From Marinirhabdus gelatinilytica (GTDB taxonomy: Bacteria; Bacteroidota; Bacteroidia; Flavobacteriales; Flavobacteriaceae): a DNA stretch of 64,000 bases. Both the position numbers and the translations under genes were made by a program. Shown piece after piece: positions 43,147 to 51,592 of this stretch (the stretch's first letter is position 1; each line of letters begins with the position of its first letter). The notes below the pieces were generated by a model. It was not told the origin of the DNA. It did not search any database and was given only the letters and a program-made list of their open reading frames with translations. The DNA is taken from NCBI RefSeq assembly GCF_003353425.1, contig NZ_QRAO01000003.1, positions 1-64,000 on the forward strand, in the 5' to 3' direction.

Positions 43147-44315
43147 ACCAATAATTTTTTTCCGTTTAGATATTGCGCCACCAAGATTTGTCCTGCGGCG
43201 CTCCATGTACACTTTTCAACACCGTTTACGGCAATAGTTTCTGTGTTGAAGTTTTCATAAAAGCCATAGTTTTCCTCACTGTTCAAACTTTCAATATTTG
43301 CGAGTATTTCTTCTGAAATTTCAGCATTGTGATGGTAAGCGGCTATACCATAAAAACCATTCACCATTTGCCAAGTGCCACCATTATGGAACTCGAACGG
43401 AAAGTTCCTGAATTCATACTTACAATTGTTCTCCAAAAGTCTCCAGTCTTCGTCCTCAGGGGTAATGGGAGGCCAAAAAGCTGGGAGTAATTGCAACTTG
43501 AGTTCCTTCCGAAGCTCTTCACAATGTGATATTAATGCATCATGCTGTTTCTTATCACCCAATTTGAGCAACAATGCCAATGAATTTCCGAAGGCATCGA
43601 ACATACCTTGATACCCAGATGGTGTTACAGAGGCCATATAGTAAGGATGTTCTTCTAGTTGCAAATAAGCCCTAGGATGATATGGTTTATCCATACCCAC
43701 AGCCCTATAATTGCCCAAGAGGCTATTGGTAATCGCAACAATTTTCTCCTCTAAAGGTTTAGAGTTGTTCAGGTGGTTATAACATTGCAATGCCCAAAGC
43801 CGTAACACTTGGTCGTAAAAGGTATGGCCTTCGGTTATGTACTCGTCTGCCCAATTTCCAGAGCGAGGAACATACACTAAATGGTTGTTATTAAACTCCC
43901 AGGACTGTAAAAGTTTCAATCCCTTCTCTATATTAGGTTTTAATTGCTCCAGGAAATCTTGGTCTTTCATAAACCAAGCATAGTTACATACTCCAACTAT
44001 AAACCAAGAAACAGTATCTACCCTTCCTGCCAAACCGCCAAAGCTAATATTAGTGGTTCCGTCTTCATTAAAATGCACATTGGAAGGGATATGCCCCAAT
44101 TCGTGCTGATGCTCTGCGAGGGTAAGTAACGTCTCTTTAGTAGTGCCTATAAGGTTCTTATCACCATCCAACAAAGCAGCTAACCCACAAATTACCCCAT
44201 CTCTGGCCCAGACCCTCTTATAGTTGGTAATCTCGTTTGCGCTGGCCAAGAAGCCATGGGGCGAACTGGCTTGCACCATAATTTGCACTGCCTTTATGTA
44301 CGGAAGAGATTGCAT
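43143..44315 (-). CDS. GH100-like (alkaline/neutral invertase-type) glycosidase
   Basis: 390 residues without signal peptide, so cytoplasmic. It has (alpha/alpha)6-barrel motifs: RVWARDGVICGLAAL near residue 33, GRVDTVSWFIVGVCNY, SGNWADEY, YHPRAYLQ and FEFHNGGTWQMVNGFYG. These match bacterial GH100/amylo-alpha-1,6-glucosidase-like enzymes. With a sugar transporter upstream and a fructokinase-like gene downstream, hydrolysis of sucrose to glucose and fructose is the best guess; other alpha-glucosides cannot be excluded. Confidence 0.82.
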   Translation of the reverse strand: MQSLPYIKAVQIMVQASSPHGFLASANEITNYKRVWARDGVICGLAALLDGDKNLIGTTKETLLTLAEHQHELGHIPSNVHFNEDGTTNISFGGLAGRVDTVSWFIVGVCNYAWFMKDQDFLEQLKPNIEKGLKLLQSWEFNNNHLVYVPRSGNWADEYITEGHTFYDQVLRLWALQCYNHLNNSKPLEEKIVAITNSLLGNYRAVGMDKPYHPRAYLQLEEHPYYMASVTPSGYQGMFDAFGNSLALLLKLGDKKQHDALISHCEELRKELKLQLLPAFWPPITPEDEDWRLLENNCKYEFRNFPFEFHNGGTWQMVNGFYGIAAYHHNAEISEEILANIESLNSEENYGFYENFNTETIAVNGVEKCTWSAAGQILVAQYLNGKKLLV

Positions 44316-44324
44316 CTTTTTGAT

Positions 44325-45638
44325 TTAGTTTTGTAAGACTTCGTATTTTTTTCTAACCTTGATCCTTAACGTTAAAACTGCGCTTACCACCAATAATACC
44401 CCTGCAAAGGTTATGGCATTTCTTGGGTCGTTATTGAGAAAGTTACGAAGTACATAACCAAAGGTGAGGTTTTGCAGGATCATGGGTAGTACGATCATCA
44501 TGTTTATAACACCCATATATACCCCATATCTTTCCTTTGGAATATCTGCCACAACCATCAAATATGGAATTCCCATCATACTGGCCCAACCAATACCAAA
44601 CCCTGTAATGGCGAAGAACAGTAGACCTTTTGATGAAATATGCGGGAATGCAAGAAAACCTGCAGCGGCAATAATCAAACAAACGGTGTGTACCCATTTA
44701 GCACTATATTTTTTTGCGAAAACTACCAGTAAAAAAGCCACCAAGAACGTTACTACATTATACCAACCATTTACAAGTCCCGTCCAACTTACTGCCTGTT
44801 CATACACTTCGGGATTACTGGCGGGGGTAACATTGTATACTGAAAGGGCTACACTCTTTGAAGAGTTTTGCCAGTAACAAAATAGCGCATACCATTGAAA
44901 AAGGTATACCAAGGCAAGTTGCCACATAGATTTTGGCATATCTTTTATAGCGGAAAATATTTCAATCAAAGGATGGAAAATCCCGTTTTTTTCGGCTTTG
45001 AGGGCTGCGAGCTCTTCTGGTGTTGGGGGAATTTCTTTTGTGGTCTTAATGCTCCACAAAATAGATCCTATGGAACAAACCGCTCCTAAGAAAAAAGAAG
45101 CGTAGACCCAAGTTGGCAACGACCCCGTTGTTCCTATGAAAATCAACGGAAAAACAAACAAGGAAACGTTTGCCAATGTCTGCCCAAAACCTGTAAAGAA
45201 ACTCTGCATCTGAAAACCTAAGGGCTGTTGATCCTTATCCAACTTATCGGCAATAAATGCACGATATGGTTCCATTGCGGTATTGTTACCTACATCGAGT
45301 ATCCATAATAGACCAGCTGCCATCCATAACGAACTACTGTACGGAAATGCCAATAATGCCAAACTACATAATATGGCACCTACTAGAAAATAGGGTTTTC
45401 TTCTTCCCAATTTGGGGCTCCAAGTCTTGTCACTCAACGCTCCTACAACTGGCTGCACCAAGAGGCCCGTAACAGGTCCGGCTAAGTGTAGAATTGGGAT
45501 TTGATCTGCGCTCGCTCCCAAAAAGTCATAAATAGGTGTGACTGCGCTTTGCTGAAGACCAAAACTGTATTGGATTCCGAAGAAGCCTACGTTCATGTTC
45601 AATATTTGCCAGAAACTTAATTTCGGTCTCGATAACAT
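44325..45638 (-). CDS. SLC45-type MFS sugar transporter
   Basis: 437 residues with about twelve hydrophobic segments. The loop motif LSDKTWSPKLGRRKPYF between TM2 and TM3 is the RxGRRxP signature of sucrose/maltose transporters (SLC45, GPH-like). N-terminal FWQILNMNVGFFGIQYSFGLQ is typical of the bacterial subgroup. It imports disaccharide across the inner membrane for the adjacent cytoplasmic invertase-like enzyme, 9 bp downstream. Confidence 0.9.
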   Translation of the reverse strand: MLSRPKLSFWQILNMNVGFFGIQYSFGLQQSAVTPIYDFLGASADQIPILHLAGPVTGLLVQPVVGALSDKTWSPKLGRRKPYFLVGAILCSLALLAFPYSSSLWMAAGLLWILDVGNNTAMEPYRAFIADKLDKDQQPLGFQMQSFFTGFGQTLANVSLFVFPLIFIGTTGSLPTWVYASFFLGAVCSIGSILWSIKTTKEIPPTPEELAALKAEKNGIFHPLIEIFSAIKDMPKSMWQLALVYLFQWYALFCYWQNSSKSVALSVYNVTPASNPEVYEQAVSWTGLVNGWYNVVTFLVAFLLVVFAKKYSAKWVHTVCLIIAAAGFLAFPHISSKGLLFFAITGFGIGWASMMGIPYLMVVADIPKERYGVYMGVINMMIVLPMILQNLTFGYVLRNFLNNDPRNAITFAGVLLVVSAVLTLRIKVRKKYEVLQN

Positions 45639-45641
45639 CGC

Positions 45642-45977
45642 TTATTCGTTTTTAATGAGTTTTTCAATAAATTGATCGAAGTCACTATCATTCATAAATA
45701 CGTCTCCATTTCTATCTACTACCGGAAGTTGAACGTTGGACAAAGAAAAGTTGTTTTCCTCCAGCATATCTAGCATTTCCTGTAGTTTTGGCTTGTTTGT
45801 ATCTACATCGTAGTATTGAAAATTTATTTTTTTTTCGGTCAAAATCTCTTTGGTCTCTATGCAATAATGGCACGTATCGCTCCCGTAAACTATTAACACC
45901 TGTTGGGATTGTGTTTCAGAAATACCCTGCGCAAGTAGCTGGGATGAGAAAAAAAAGATTAGGATTAAAATTCGCAT
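45642..45977 (-). CDS. exported thioredoxin/glutaredoxin-like protein
   Basis: 111 residues with a short signal peptide (LILIFFFSSQLLAQG). The redox motif CHYC sits at the end of the first strand (VYGSDTCHYCIETKEIL), and the cis-Pro VQLPVV follows as in glutaredoxins. It is the first gene of the run transporter-invertase-kinase, 3 bp from the transporter. Its link to sugar uptake is unexplained; a disulfide role for an envelope protein is inference. Confidence 0.85.
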   Translation of the reverse strand: MRILILIFFFSSQLLAQGISETQSQQVLIVYGSDTCHYCIETKEILTEKKINFQYYDVDTNKPKLQEMLDMLEENNFSLSNVQLPVVDRNGDVFMNDSDFDQFIEKLIKNE

Positions 45978-45991
45978 AAGAAGAATTTAGG

Positions 45992-46031
45992 AAAAAAAAG
46001 AGCCAATGGGTGTTAATACATTGACTCTTTT
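45992..46031 (-). terminator. terminator after the TonB receptor gene
   Basis: Arms AAAAGAGCCAATG (45996-46008) and CATTGACTCTTTT (46019-46031) pair with one mismatch around a 10-base loop. An A-run at 45992-45999 gives a U-run on the minus strand. Confidence 0.8.
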
Positions 46032-46068
46032 CACATTAACAATATTCAAATATAAAACAAGAGTCGTA

Positions 46069-48696
46069 TTAAAATTTGTAAGTTACTCCCATTGAGATAG
46101 ATCTACCTGGTACTGGGCGAACACGTATGTAGTTGGTTTGCCCCTCCACGATACTTCCTTCTTCAGACTCTGTAATACCCAAAGTATCGAAAAGGTTGTT
46201 TGCGGAGATATTTGCTGCAAGGTTAGTTGTAAACTCATAATTTATAAAACTGTTCACTATTACGAAACCTGGCAAGACCAACTCGTTGCTATCCTGTGCA
46301 TAAGCTTTGGTCTGTCCAATAACGCTAAGTCCGAAACTGTGCTGCTTGTTTCCTCCAAAGTTGTAGGAAGGAATAAGGTTGTAGATAAAATCTGGTTGTC
46401 TTCTTGGAGTATTACCCTCGTTGTCCCCAGAATCAATATCAGCATTGGTGTACGTAACACCACCACGAATTTCTAAGTTGTCCCAACGGTAGCTTCCTTC
46501 AAGTTCGATACCGAAAGATCTATAGTCATTTTCGATGATTTGCTGTGTAGTAGCCTCAAAACCACCTTCCTCTATTGTTTTGGCATAAAAGGCTGTTGCG
46601 TACAAGGATCCGTTTCCGAAGCCTCTCTTATACCCTACTTCTGCTTGGTTTATAAAATCCAGAGCGTTTATCTGGTCGCCATCCAAATAGTTTAGTCCAG
46701 CGAACAAAATACGGTCTGCTTTTGCAGATCCACCCCTACTGTAGCGAGCAAATACGGCTTCGTTCTCTTTAAGAAGGTAGTTGGCACCCAACGAGTATGA
46801 TACGTAATCATAGTTGTAGTTTACTATAGTTGGGTTTGCAAGATCGATTCCTTGGACTGTTTGTTCAGCTAAAGAGATTTCTCCGTCGTTGTTCACATCG
46901 TAAACCGAAGTCACAGGACCGGCAAAAGAACCATCTACCTTTCCGTAATCGAACCTGATGCTACCGTCAAAGTTTAAGTTTTCGGTAGCCTGAACACCAA
47001 CTGCAAGGTATGGAGCAGAAGTGGTGTATTGTGTATCGTAACTTCTTTGGCAACAGTTTCCGAAGAAAGCAGCACCATACCCCACAAGACCATTGTCTGT
47101 CAACCTGTTGCCATCGGCATCGTTTGCATTGATCAATCTTGCGTTGTTACCAGAAGCCTCCAATAGGTATGAGTTCCACAACCAAGACATTTTTACGTTT
47201 TGGTTTGCCTTGAAGTAACCTAAGGTTACGTTTACCATGTCAAATTTCTTTGTAAGTCTAAGATCGTTCATAAAGTTGTTGAAGTTGTTCAACTGTGTAT
47301 CAAACAATACTATAGGAGTAATAAGTGCGTTGTCCGGAACCAATCCACCATTTTGGTATGCCAAGGTTGCATAGCCGTTGCCTGTTGCAAAATCTCCAGC
47401 AAGAAAATCGCCCGCTGTTTGTACCGAAGCTGGGAATGGGGAATTAAAACCTCCCTTGTTGAATGAAAATCTACCGTTGTTCTTGAATCTCCATCCTTCG
47501 GCCAGCTCAAAAGAAGCTTCCATACCCACGGATATAGACACTGGGTGCATTCCGTCCGTCACGTTAGATCTTCTTAGTTGCCCGCTTTCTCCAAGTCCTA
47601 CGTTTTGTGTAAGGAAAGGTGTATGCAATGTTTCATTGTTGGCATCGAAATTAGGGATATCCTCAAAGTCTGGGTTGTCGTTGGTTCCTGTAACTTGGAT
47701 AGGGTTAGGAAGATATGCAATGGCACGGTCATTAAGGTATTTAGTGTACAAGCGTACATATCCATTTTCGAATTCCTTTGTAATATTGAATTTAAACTGT
47801 CCTCCATTATTGGCTGTATATCCTGCATCACGAATTCCCTCACCCACTCTATAGAAACCACCCATGTGGAAATAAAGCCCTTCTCCTATTGGCGCACCAT
47901 ATTCAAAATCTGTCCTGAAATTGCTATAATCCAAACCAAATGATGTTGCTACGGATCCGCCTTCGGTCTTTCCTGTCTTACTTATCAAGTTTATGATAGC
48001 ACCCGGAGAGTTTGAAGAAAGTGTAGAGGCCGAACCTCCACGAATAGCCTCAATTCTTGAGATGTTGGCATCGAATCTTGTAAATATATCTGCAGTACCA
48101 AATGCAATATCACCAAACAGCAATACTGGAAGCCCGTCCTCTTGTAATTGTACATATTTTGAACCACCTGAAGAAACTGGCACACCACGAACAGCAATGT
48201 TCGCATTACCTTCTCCACCTGAAGACTCAGAGCGGATACCTGGTACCGTCCTGAATATTTCGGCAGTTGTCCTTGGAGCAGATTGTACAATATCATTTGG
48301 CTTTAAAGAGGTAATGGACACACTGGATTCTATCCTAGATTGTGGATTGGTTACCCCCGTTACGATTACTGTATCCAAGGATTCAGCATCTTCACTCATA
48401 GATACATTAGCCGTAACATCTGCACCAGCAACTGTTACAGTTTCTTTTACATTGGTATAACCAATATAGCTAGCTGAAAGCACATACGTACCATCATCTA
48501 CATTAGTGATTGTGTACATACCATCAAAATCTGTAATGGCACCTTTGTTGGTTTGTTCAAGTATCACATTTACTCCACTTATAGGAGCGCCTGTCTCATC
48601 GGTAATTATTCCGGAAATACTTGATTGTGCAAATACACTAGCTGAAAATAGCGCTACAGTAAATGCTAAGAACATTTTTAAGTTTGAAGTTTTCAT
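46069..48696 (-). CDS. TonB-dependent receptor with N-terminal carboxypeptidase-like domain
   Basis: 875 residues. Signal peptide ending near VFAQS; a CarboxypepD_reg-like domain (ISGIITDETGAPISGVNVIL) at about 25-110; plug domain (PRTTAEIFRTVPGIRSE ... NIAVRGVPVSSGGSKYVQLQ) and a beta-barrel ending in the aromatic MGVTYKF. No SusD partner is encoded next to it. Located beside a LacI-family regulator and upstream of the sugar transport genes, so it probably takes up a sugar, likely sucrose. Confidence 0.93.
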   Translation of the reverse strand: MKTSNLKMFLAFTVALFSASVFAQSSISGIITDETGAPISGVNVILEQTNKGAITDFDGMYTITNVDDGTYVLSASYIGYTNVKETVTVAGADVTANVSMSEDAESLDTVIVTGVTNPQSRIESSVSITSLKPNDIVQSAPRTTAEIFRTVPGIRSESSGGEGNANIAVRGVPVSSGGSKYVQLQEDGLPVLLFGDIAFGTADIFTRFDANISRIEAIRGGSASTLSSNSPGAIINLISKTGKTEGGSVATSFGLDYSNFRTDFEYGAPIGEGLYFHMGGFYRVGEGIRDAGYTANNGGQFKFNITKEFENGYVRLYTKYLNDRAIAYLPNPIQVTGTNDNPDFEDIPNFDANNETLHTPFLTQNVGLGESGQLRRSNVTDGMHPVSISVGMEASFELAEGWRFKNNGRFSFNKGGFNSPFPASVQTAGDFLAGDFATGNGYATLAYQNGGLVPDNALITPIVLFDTQLNNFNNFMNDLRLTKKFDMVNVTLGYFKANQNVKMSWLWNSYLLEASGNNARLINANDADGNRLTDNGLVGYGAAFFGNCCQRSYDTQYTTSAPYLAVGVQATENLNFDGSIRFDYGKVDGSFAGPVTSVYDVNNDGEISLAEQTVQGIDLANPTIVNYNYDYVSYSLGANYLLKENEAVFARYSRGGSAKADRILFAGLNYLDGDQINALDFINQAEVGYKRGFGNGSLYATAFYAKTIEEGGFEATTQQIIENDYRSFGIELEGSYRWDNLEIRGGVTYTNADIDSGDNEGNTPRRQPDFIYNLIPSYNFGGNKQHSFGLSVIGQTKAYAQDSNELVLPGFVIVNSFINYEFTTNLAANISANNLFDTLGITESEEGSIVEGQTNYIRVRPVPGRSISMGVTYKF

Positions 48697-48784
48697 TGGT
48701 TCAGTTTCTTATAAATTAATAATAAAAAGCTTTGTTTGGTACTAAACTAATTTATTCACCCCATGAAAATTATCAAATTCTCAA

Positions 48785-48798
48785 CGAAATCGTTTTCG
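48785..48798. promoter_or_regulatory. second LacI-type operator, one mismatch
   Basis: CGAAATCGTTTTCG, centred on CG like the main palindrome at 48802-48823 and exactly 21 bp from it centre to centre, so both sites face the same side of the helix. One mismatch in the dyad. Confidence 0.6.
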
Positions 48799-48801
48799 AA
48801 A

Positions 48802-48823
48802 ATAACGAAAACGTTTTCGTTAT
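48802..48823. promoter_or_regulatory. LacI-type operator, 22-bp perfect palindrome
   Basis: Core ACGAAAACGTTTTCGT with a central CG step, extended to a perfect 22-bp dyad. Such CG-centred palindromes are the usual sites of LacI-family regulators. It lies between the receptor gene and the LacI gene and overlaps the regulator's -7 box, so autorepression is expected. Confidence 0.8.
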
Positions 48824-48828
48824 ATTTG
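48821..48828 (+). promoter_or_regulatory. -7 box TATATTTG of the LacI-family gene
   Basis: Perfect TAnnTTTG match 22 bp before the ATG at 48850. Its first three bases are the end of the 22-bp operator, which places the repressor on the promoter. Confidence 0.6.
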
Positions 48829-48849
48829 CTTTTTATAGAATAGACAACA

Positions 48850-49872
48850 ATGAAACCTATTACCCTACAAGAAATTGCCGATACGTTGGGAATTTCGGTA
48901 TCTACAGCATCCAAGGCATTAAAAGATTATCCGGATGTAAGCCAAAGGACAAAACGCCTAGTTAAGGAACTTGCTGCAACCTTGAACTATACACCCAACT
49001 CTTTCGCTGTAAATCTCAGGACAAAGGAGTCTATGACCATTGGACTTATTATTCCCGAGGTGGTACACCATTTCTTTTCAAGTGTAATCAAAGGAATTAT
49101 CTATCAAGCTGAAAAGAAAGGATATCTTGTAATCACCCTACAGTCCAACGAATCCTACGAACTTGAAAAAAAACAAATAGCCTTGCTTATGCGTAAAAAT
49201 GTAGATGGTATATTGATTTCGCTGGCCAACCAAACCGCTAATTTCGATCACCTTAAGGAAGTAATTGAGCAAGATAAGCCACTAGTTATGTTCGATAAGA
49301 TTGCCAAAGTACTGCCCTGCTCAAAAGTAATCATTAACGATAGGAAAGCAGCGTACACAGCTACAAAACACCTCGTTGACAGTGGTTGCAAACGGATTGC
49401 ACATTTTAGGGGGCCGTTGTTACCACAAAACTCGATCGATAGATTCTTGGGCTATAAAAAGGCGATTGAAGACCACGACATACAGTACGATCCTTCCTTA
49501 GTATATATATGTGAGGATATGTCATTTGAAGAAGGTAAAAAATATGCCCAGAAGTTGTATGAAGAACATAAGGACGTGGACGGTATATTTGTAAATACTG
49601 ATCTTGTTGCCATTGGCGCCATTACACAATTAAAAGAACTTGGTGTGAAGATACCCGAAGATATAGCCATTGTAGGTTTCAGCAATTGGTTTATGTCCTC
49701 TGCCATTACCCCTACCCTCACCACTATCGATCAGCCCGGGTTTAAAATGGGCAAAACGGCATTTAAGAGACTTTTAAAAGAAATGAAAAAAAAGAAAAAT
49801 GATGAAAAAACAGACCCAAAGATCATTGAGCTTGAGACCAGTTTGGTCAAAAGAGACTCTACACCTACTTAA
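48850..49872 (+). CDS. LacI-family transcriptional regulator
   Basis: 340 residues. The N-terminal helix-turn-helix (ITLQEIADTLGISVSTASKALKDYPDVSQRTK) is followed by the hinge helix and a periplasmic-binding-like effector domain (TIGLIIPEVVHHFFSSVIKGI ... GIFVNTDLVAIGAI ... IAIVGFSNW). It likely represses or activates the receptor and sugar-use genes depending on sugar. Divergent from the receptor gene with shared operators. Confidence 0.96.
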   Translation: MKPITLQEIADTLGISVSTASKALKDYPDVSQRTKRLVKELAATLNYTPNSFAVNLRTKESMTIGLIIPEVVHHFFSSVIKGIIYQAEKKGYLVITLQSNESYELEKKQIALLMRKNVDGILISLANQTANFDHLKEVIEQDKPLVMFDKIAKVLPCSKVIINDRKAAYTATKHLVDSGCKRIAHFRGPLLPQNSIDRFLGYKKAIEDHDIQYDPSLVYICEDMSFEEGKKYAQKLYEEHKDVDGIFVNTDLVAIGAITQLKELGVKIPEDIAIVGFSNWFMSSAITPTLTTIDQPGFKMGKTAFKRLLKEMKKKKNDEKTDPKIIELETSLVKRDSTPT

Positions 49873-49982
49873 AAGCCTATAATCAAGGTATTTACTGAAT
49901 TTCGCTCGATTGAAGTTATAAGTTGACCAATTCACGAAAATTTTTAAATGCTTTTATTTTATTCTAAAACATAATTTGATCC

Positions 49983-50777
49983 ATGTTTAAAACAATTTTC
50001 GAAATCACTAAAATGGATTGCCCCTCGGAGGAAAATCTGATACGGATGAAACTTGATGGAATTTCGAGCATTGCCAATCTAGACTTTGATATCCCCAACC
50101 GCAAACTCACTGTTTTCCACACCGGTACTGCAGTTGTTATTGAAAAATCGGTTCTTGAACTGAATCTTGGCGGAAAGAGAATCTCTACCGAACCCACCCA
50201 ACAAACCAGCTTCAAGGAACAAACAGACCAAAAAAAATTGCTGTGGACAGTGCTAGCGATAAACTTTGCCTTCTTTATCATAGAAATGATAACAGGACTT
50301 ATCTCAAAATCTATGGGATTGGTAGCAGACAGTCTGGATATGCTGGCAGACAGTTTTGTGTATGGCATTAGCCTGTTTGCAGTTGGCGGCACACTACTGC
50401 GGAAAAAACATATCGCAAAAGTTGCTGGGTATTTTCAAATTACGCTTGCCATCATTGGATTTGTAGAAGTTGTGAGACGTTTTATTAACGCCGAAAAACT
50501 TCCCGACTTCTCCACTATGATCGTTGTTTCAATTTTCGCACTTATTGCAAACGGTATTTGTCTCTACATTTTGCAAAAATCCAAAAGCAAGGACGAGGCA
50601 CATATGAAAGCCAGTATGATTTTCACTTCAAACGACGTCATCATCAATCTAGGCGTGATCATTGCAGGAATACTGGTACTCTGGCTACAATCCAACAAAC
50701 CAGATTTAATTATTGGAACCATTGTATTTGTGCTGGTAATTCAAGGAGCTTTTAGAATTTTAAAGTTGAGTAAGTAG
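49983..50777 (+). CDS. cation diffusion facilitator-type transporter with N-terminal HMA-like domain
   Basis: 264 residues. The first ~70 residues look like a ferredoxin-fold metal-binding domain (FEITKMDCPSEENLIRMKLDG, with a single Cys). The rest is a CDF membrane domain with five to six helices; TM2 and TM5 carry the acidic/Asn metal site (SLDMLADSFVYG; FTSNDVIINLGVI), where the usual HxxxD is replaced by D/N residues. No cytoplasmic C-terminal domain follows. Zinc or similar divalent metal export is likely. Confidence 0.85.
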   Translation: MFKTIFEITKMDCPSEENLIRMKLDGISSIANLDFDIPNRKLTVFHTGTAVVIEKSVLELNLGGKRISTEPTQQTSFKEQTDQKKLLWTVLAINFAFFIIEMITGLISKSMGLVADSLDMLADSFVYGISLFAVGGTLLRKKHIAKVAGYFQITLAIIGFVEVVRRFINAEKLPDFSTMIVVSIFALIANGICLYILQKSKSKDEAHMKASMIFTSNDVIINLGVIIAGILVLWLQSNKPDLIIGTIVFVLVIQGAFRILKLSK

Positions 50778-50832
50778 TTAGAAATCCTCGAAAGGAGACT
50801 TTATCTTCTTGGATGCAAGCCCTCTGCAAAAC

Positions 50833-51477
50833 TTAATCAATATTTATACGAATTAACAAATTGGTACTATGCCACTCTTTCGAGGATAGATTCCTTCTTC
50901 TTCTAGGGTGTGTTGGCCAAGGATCGCGTACTGTCGCATTTACAACTTGTCCGTTACCATAGGCGTCCCTGTCGTATTCCACAGCAGTTAAAACCATAGC
51001 ATGTCCAAGAGTCCCTATAATTAAAGGTCTATCATTGGCTAAATCCTGAGCAGCCGTGATAGGGTTTGAATAATATTCGGTGGCACTAGCCCTGAAACTC
51101 CGTCCGTTTCTATCTACATAGGTCCTGTTAAGAGCACGCAGAATGTCTTGCCTTGAGCCGCTATTGTTCCTTAAAGTTCCCCAAGCTTGATATACTATAT
51201 CTTCCTGAGTTATATTGTATCCGTAATAATTAAACACGGCTTCTATGGAGGCCGCCCAGCACCATTGGCTCTTCAGTTGGGTCTTATTTGCTACGACATT
51301 CAAAATTGACGAATCTATACCAGCGACACAACGTTGTACTCCTCGAGAGTTAAAATTACCACAGCGTACCCCAAGGGTCTCTTCAGTATCTACTGAAATG
51401 TTTATTTTATCGAAATTTTCTTTTTTACTGTTCAGAAGAAAAAAAAGTATCAGTAATGGTGCAAAGTAATATCTCAT
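50833..51477 (-). CDS. exported papain-like cysteine protease (C39/C70, AvrRpt2-like)
   Basis: 214 residues. N-terminal hydrophobic signal (YYFAPLLILFFLL), no C-terminal sorting tail. Catalytic Cys is in QWCWAASIEAVFNYYG, His in IGTLGHAMVLTAVEY, and the third residue probably Asp in VRDPWPTH, the layout of papain-like C39_2/C70 peptidases. Stand-alone gene between a CDF transporter and a BNR protein. Target unknown; it could be a toxin-like or processing protease. Confidence 0.8.
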   Translation of the reverse strand: MRYYFAPLLILFFLLNSKKENFDKINISVDTEETLGVRCGNFNSRGVQRCVAGIDSSILNVVANKTQLKSQWCWAASIEAVFNYYGYNITQEDIVYQAWGTLRNNSGSRQDILRALNRTYVDRNGRSFRASATEYYSNPITAAQDLANDRPLIIGTLGHAMVLTAVEYDRDAYGNGQVVNATVRDPWPTHPRRRRNLSSKEWHSTNLLIRINID

Positions 51478-51592
51478 AATAAACCATTTTAAAGTTAAGG
51501 AAAAACTAAATGCATACTTTTACATATACCATTGCAAGCTATTCTTTCCTACTTTAAAAATCAATACCCGGTACTGGTTATATTGCTGATTG

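Noticed and set aside
46069-48696. A SusC/SusD polysaccharide-utilisation pair.
   Set aside because: No SusD-like lipoprotein is adjacent on either side; only the receptor is present.
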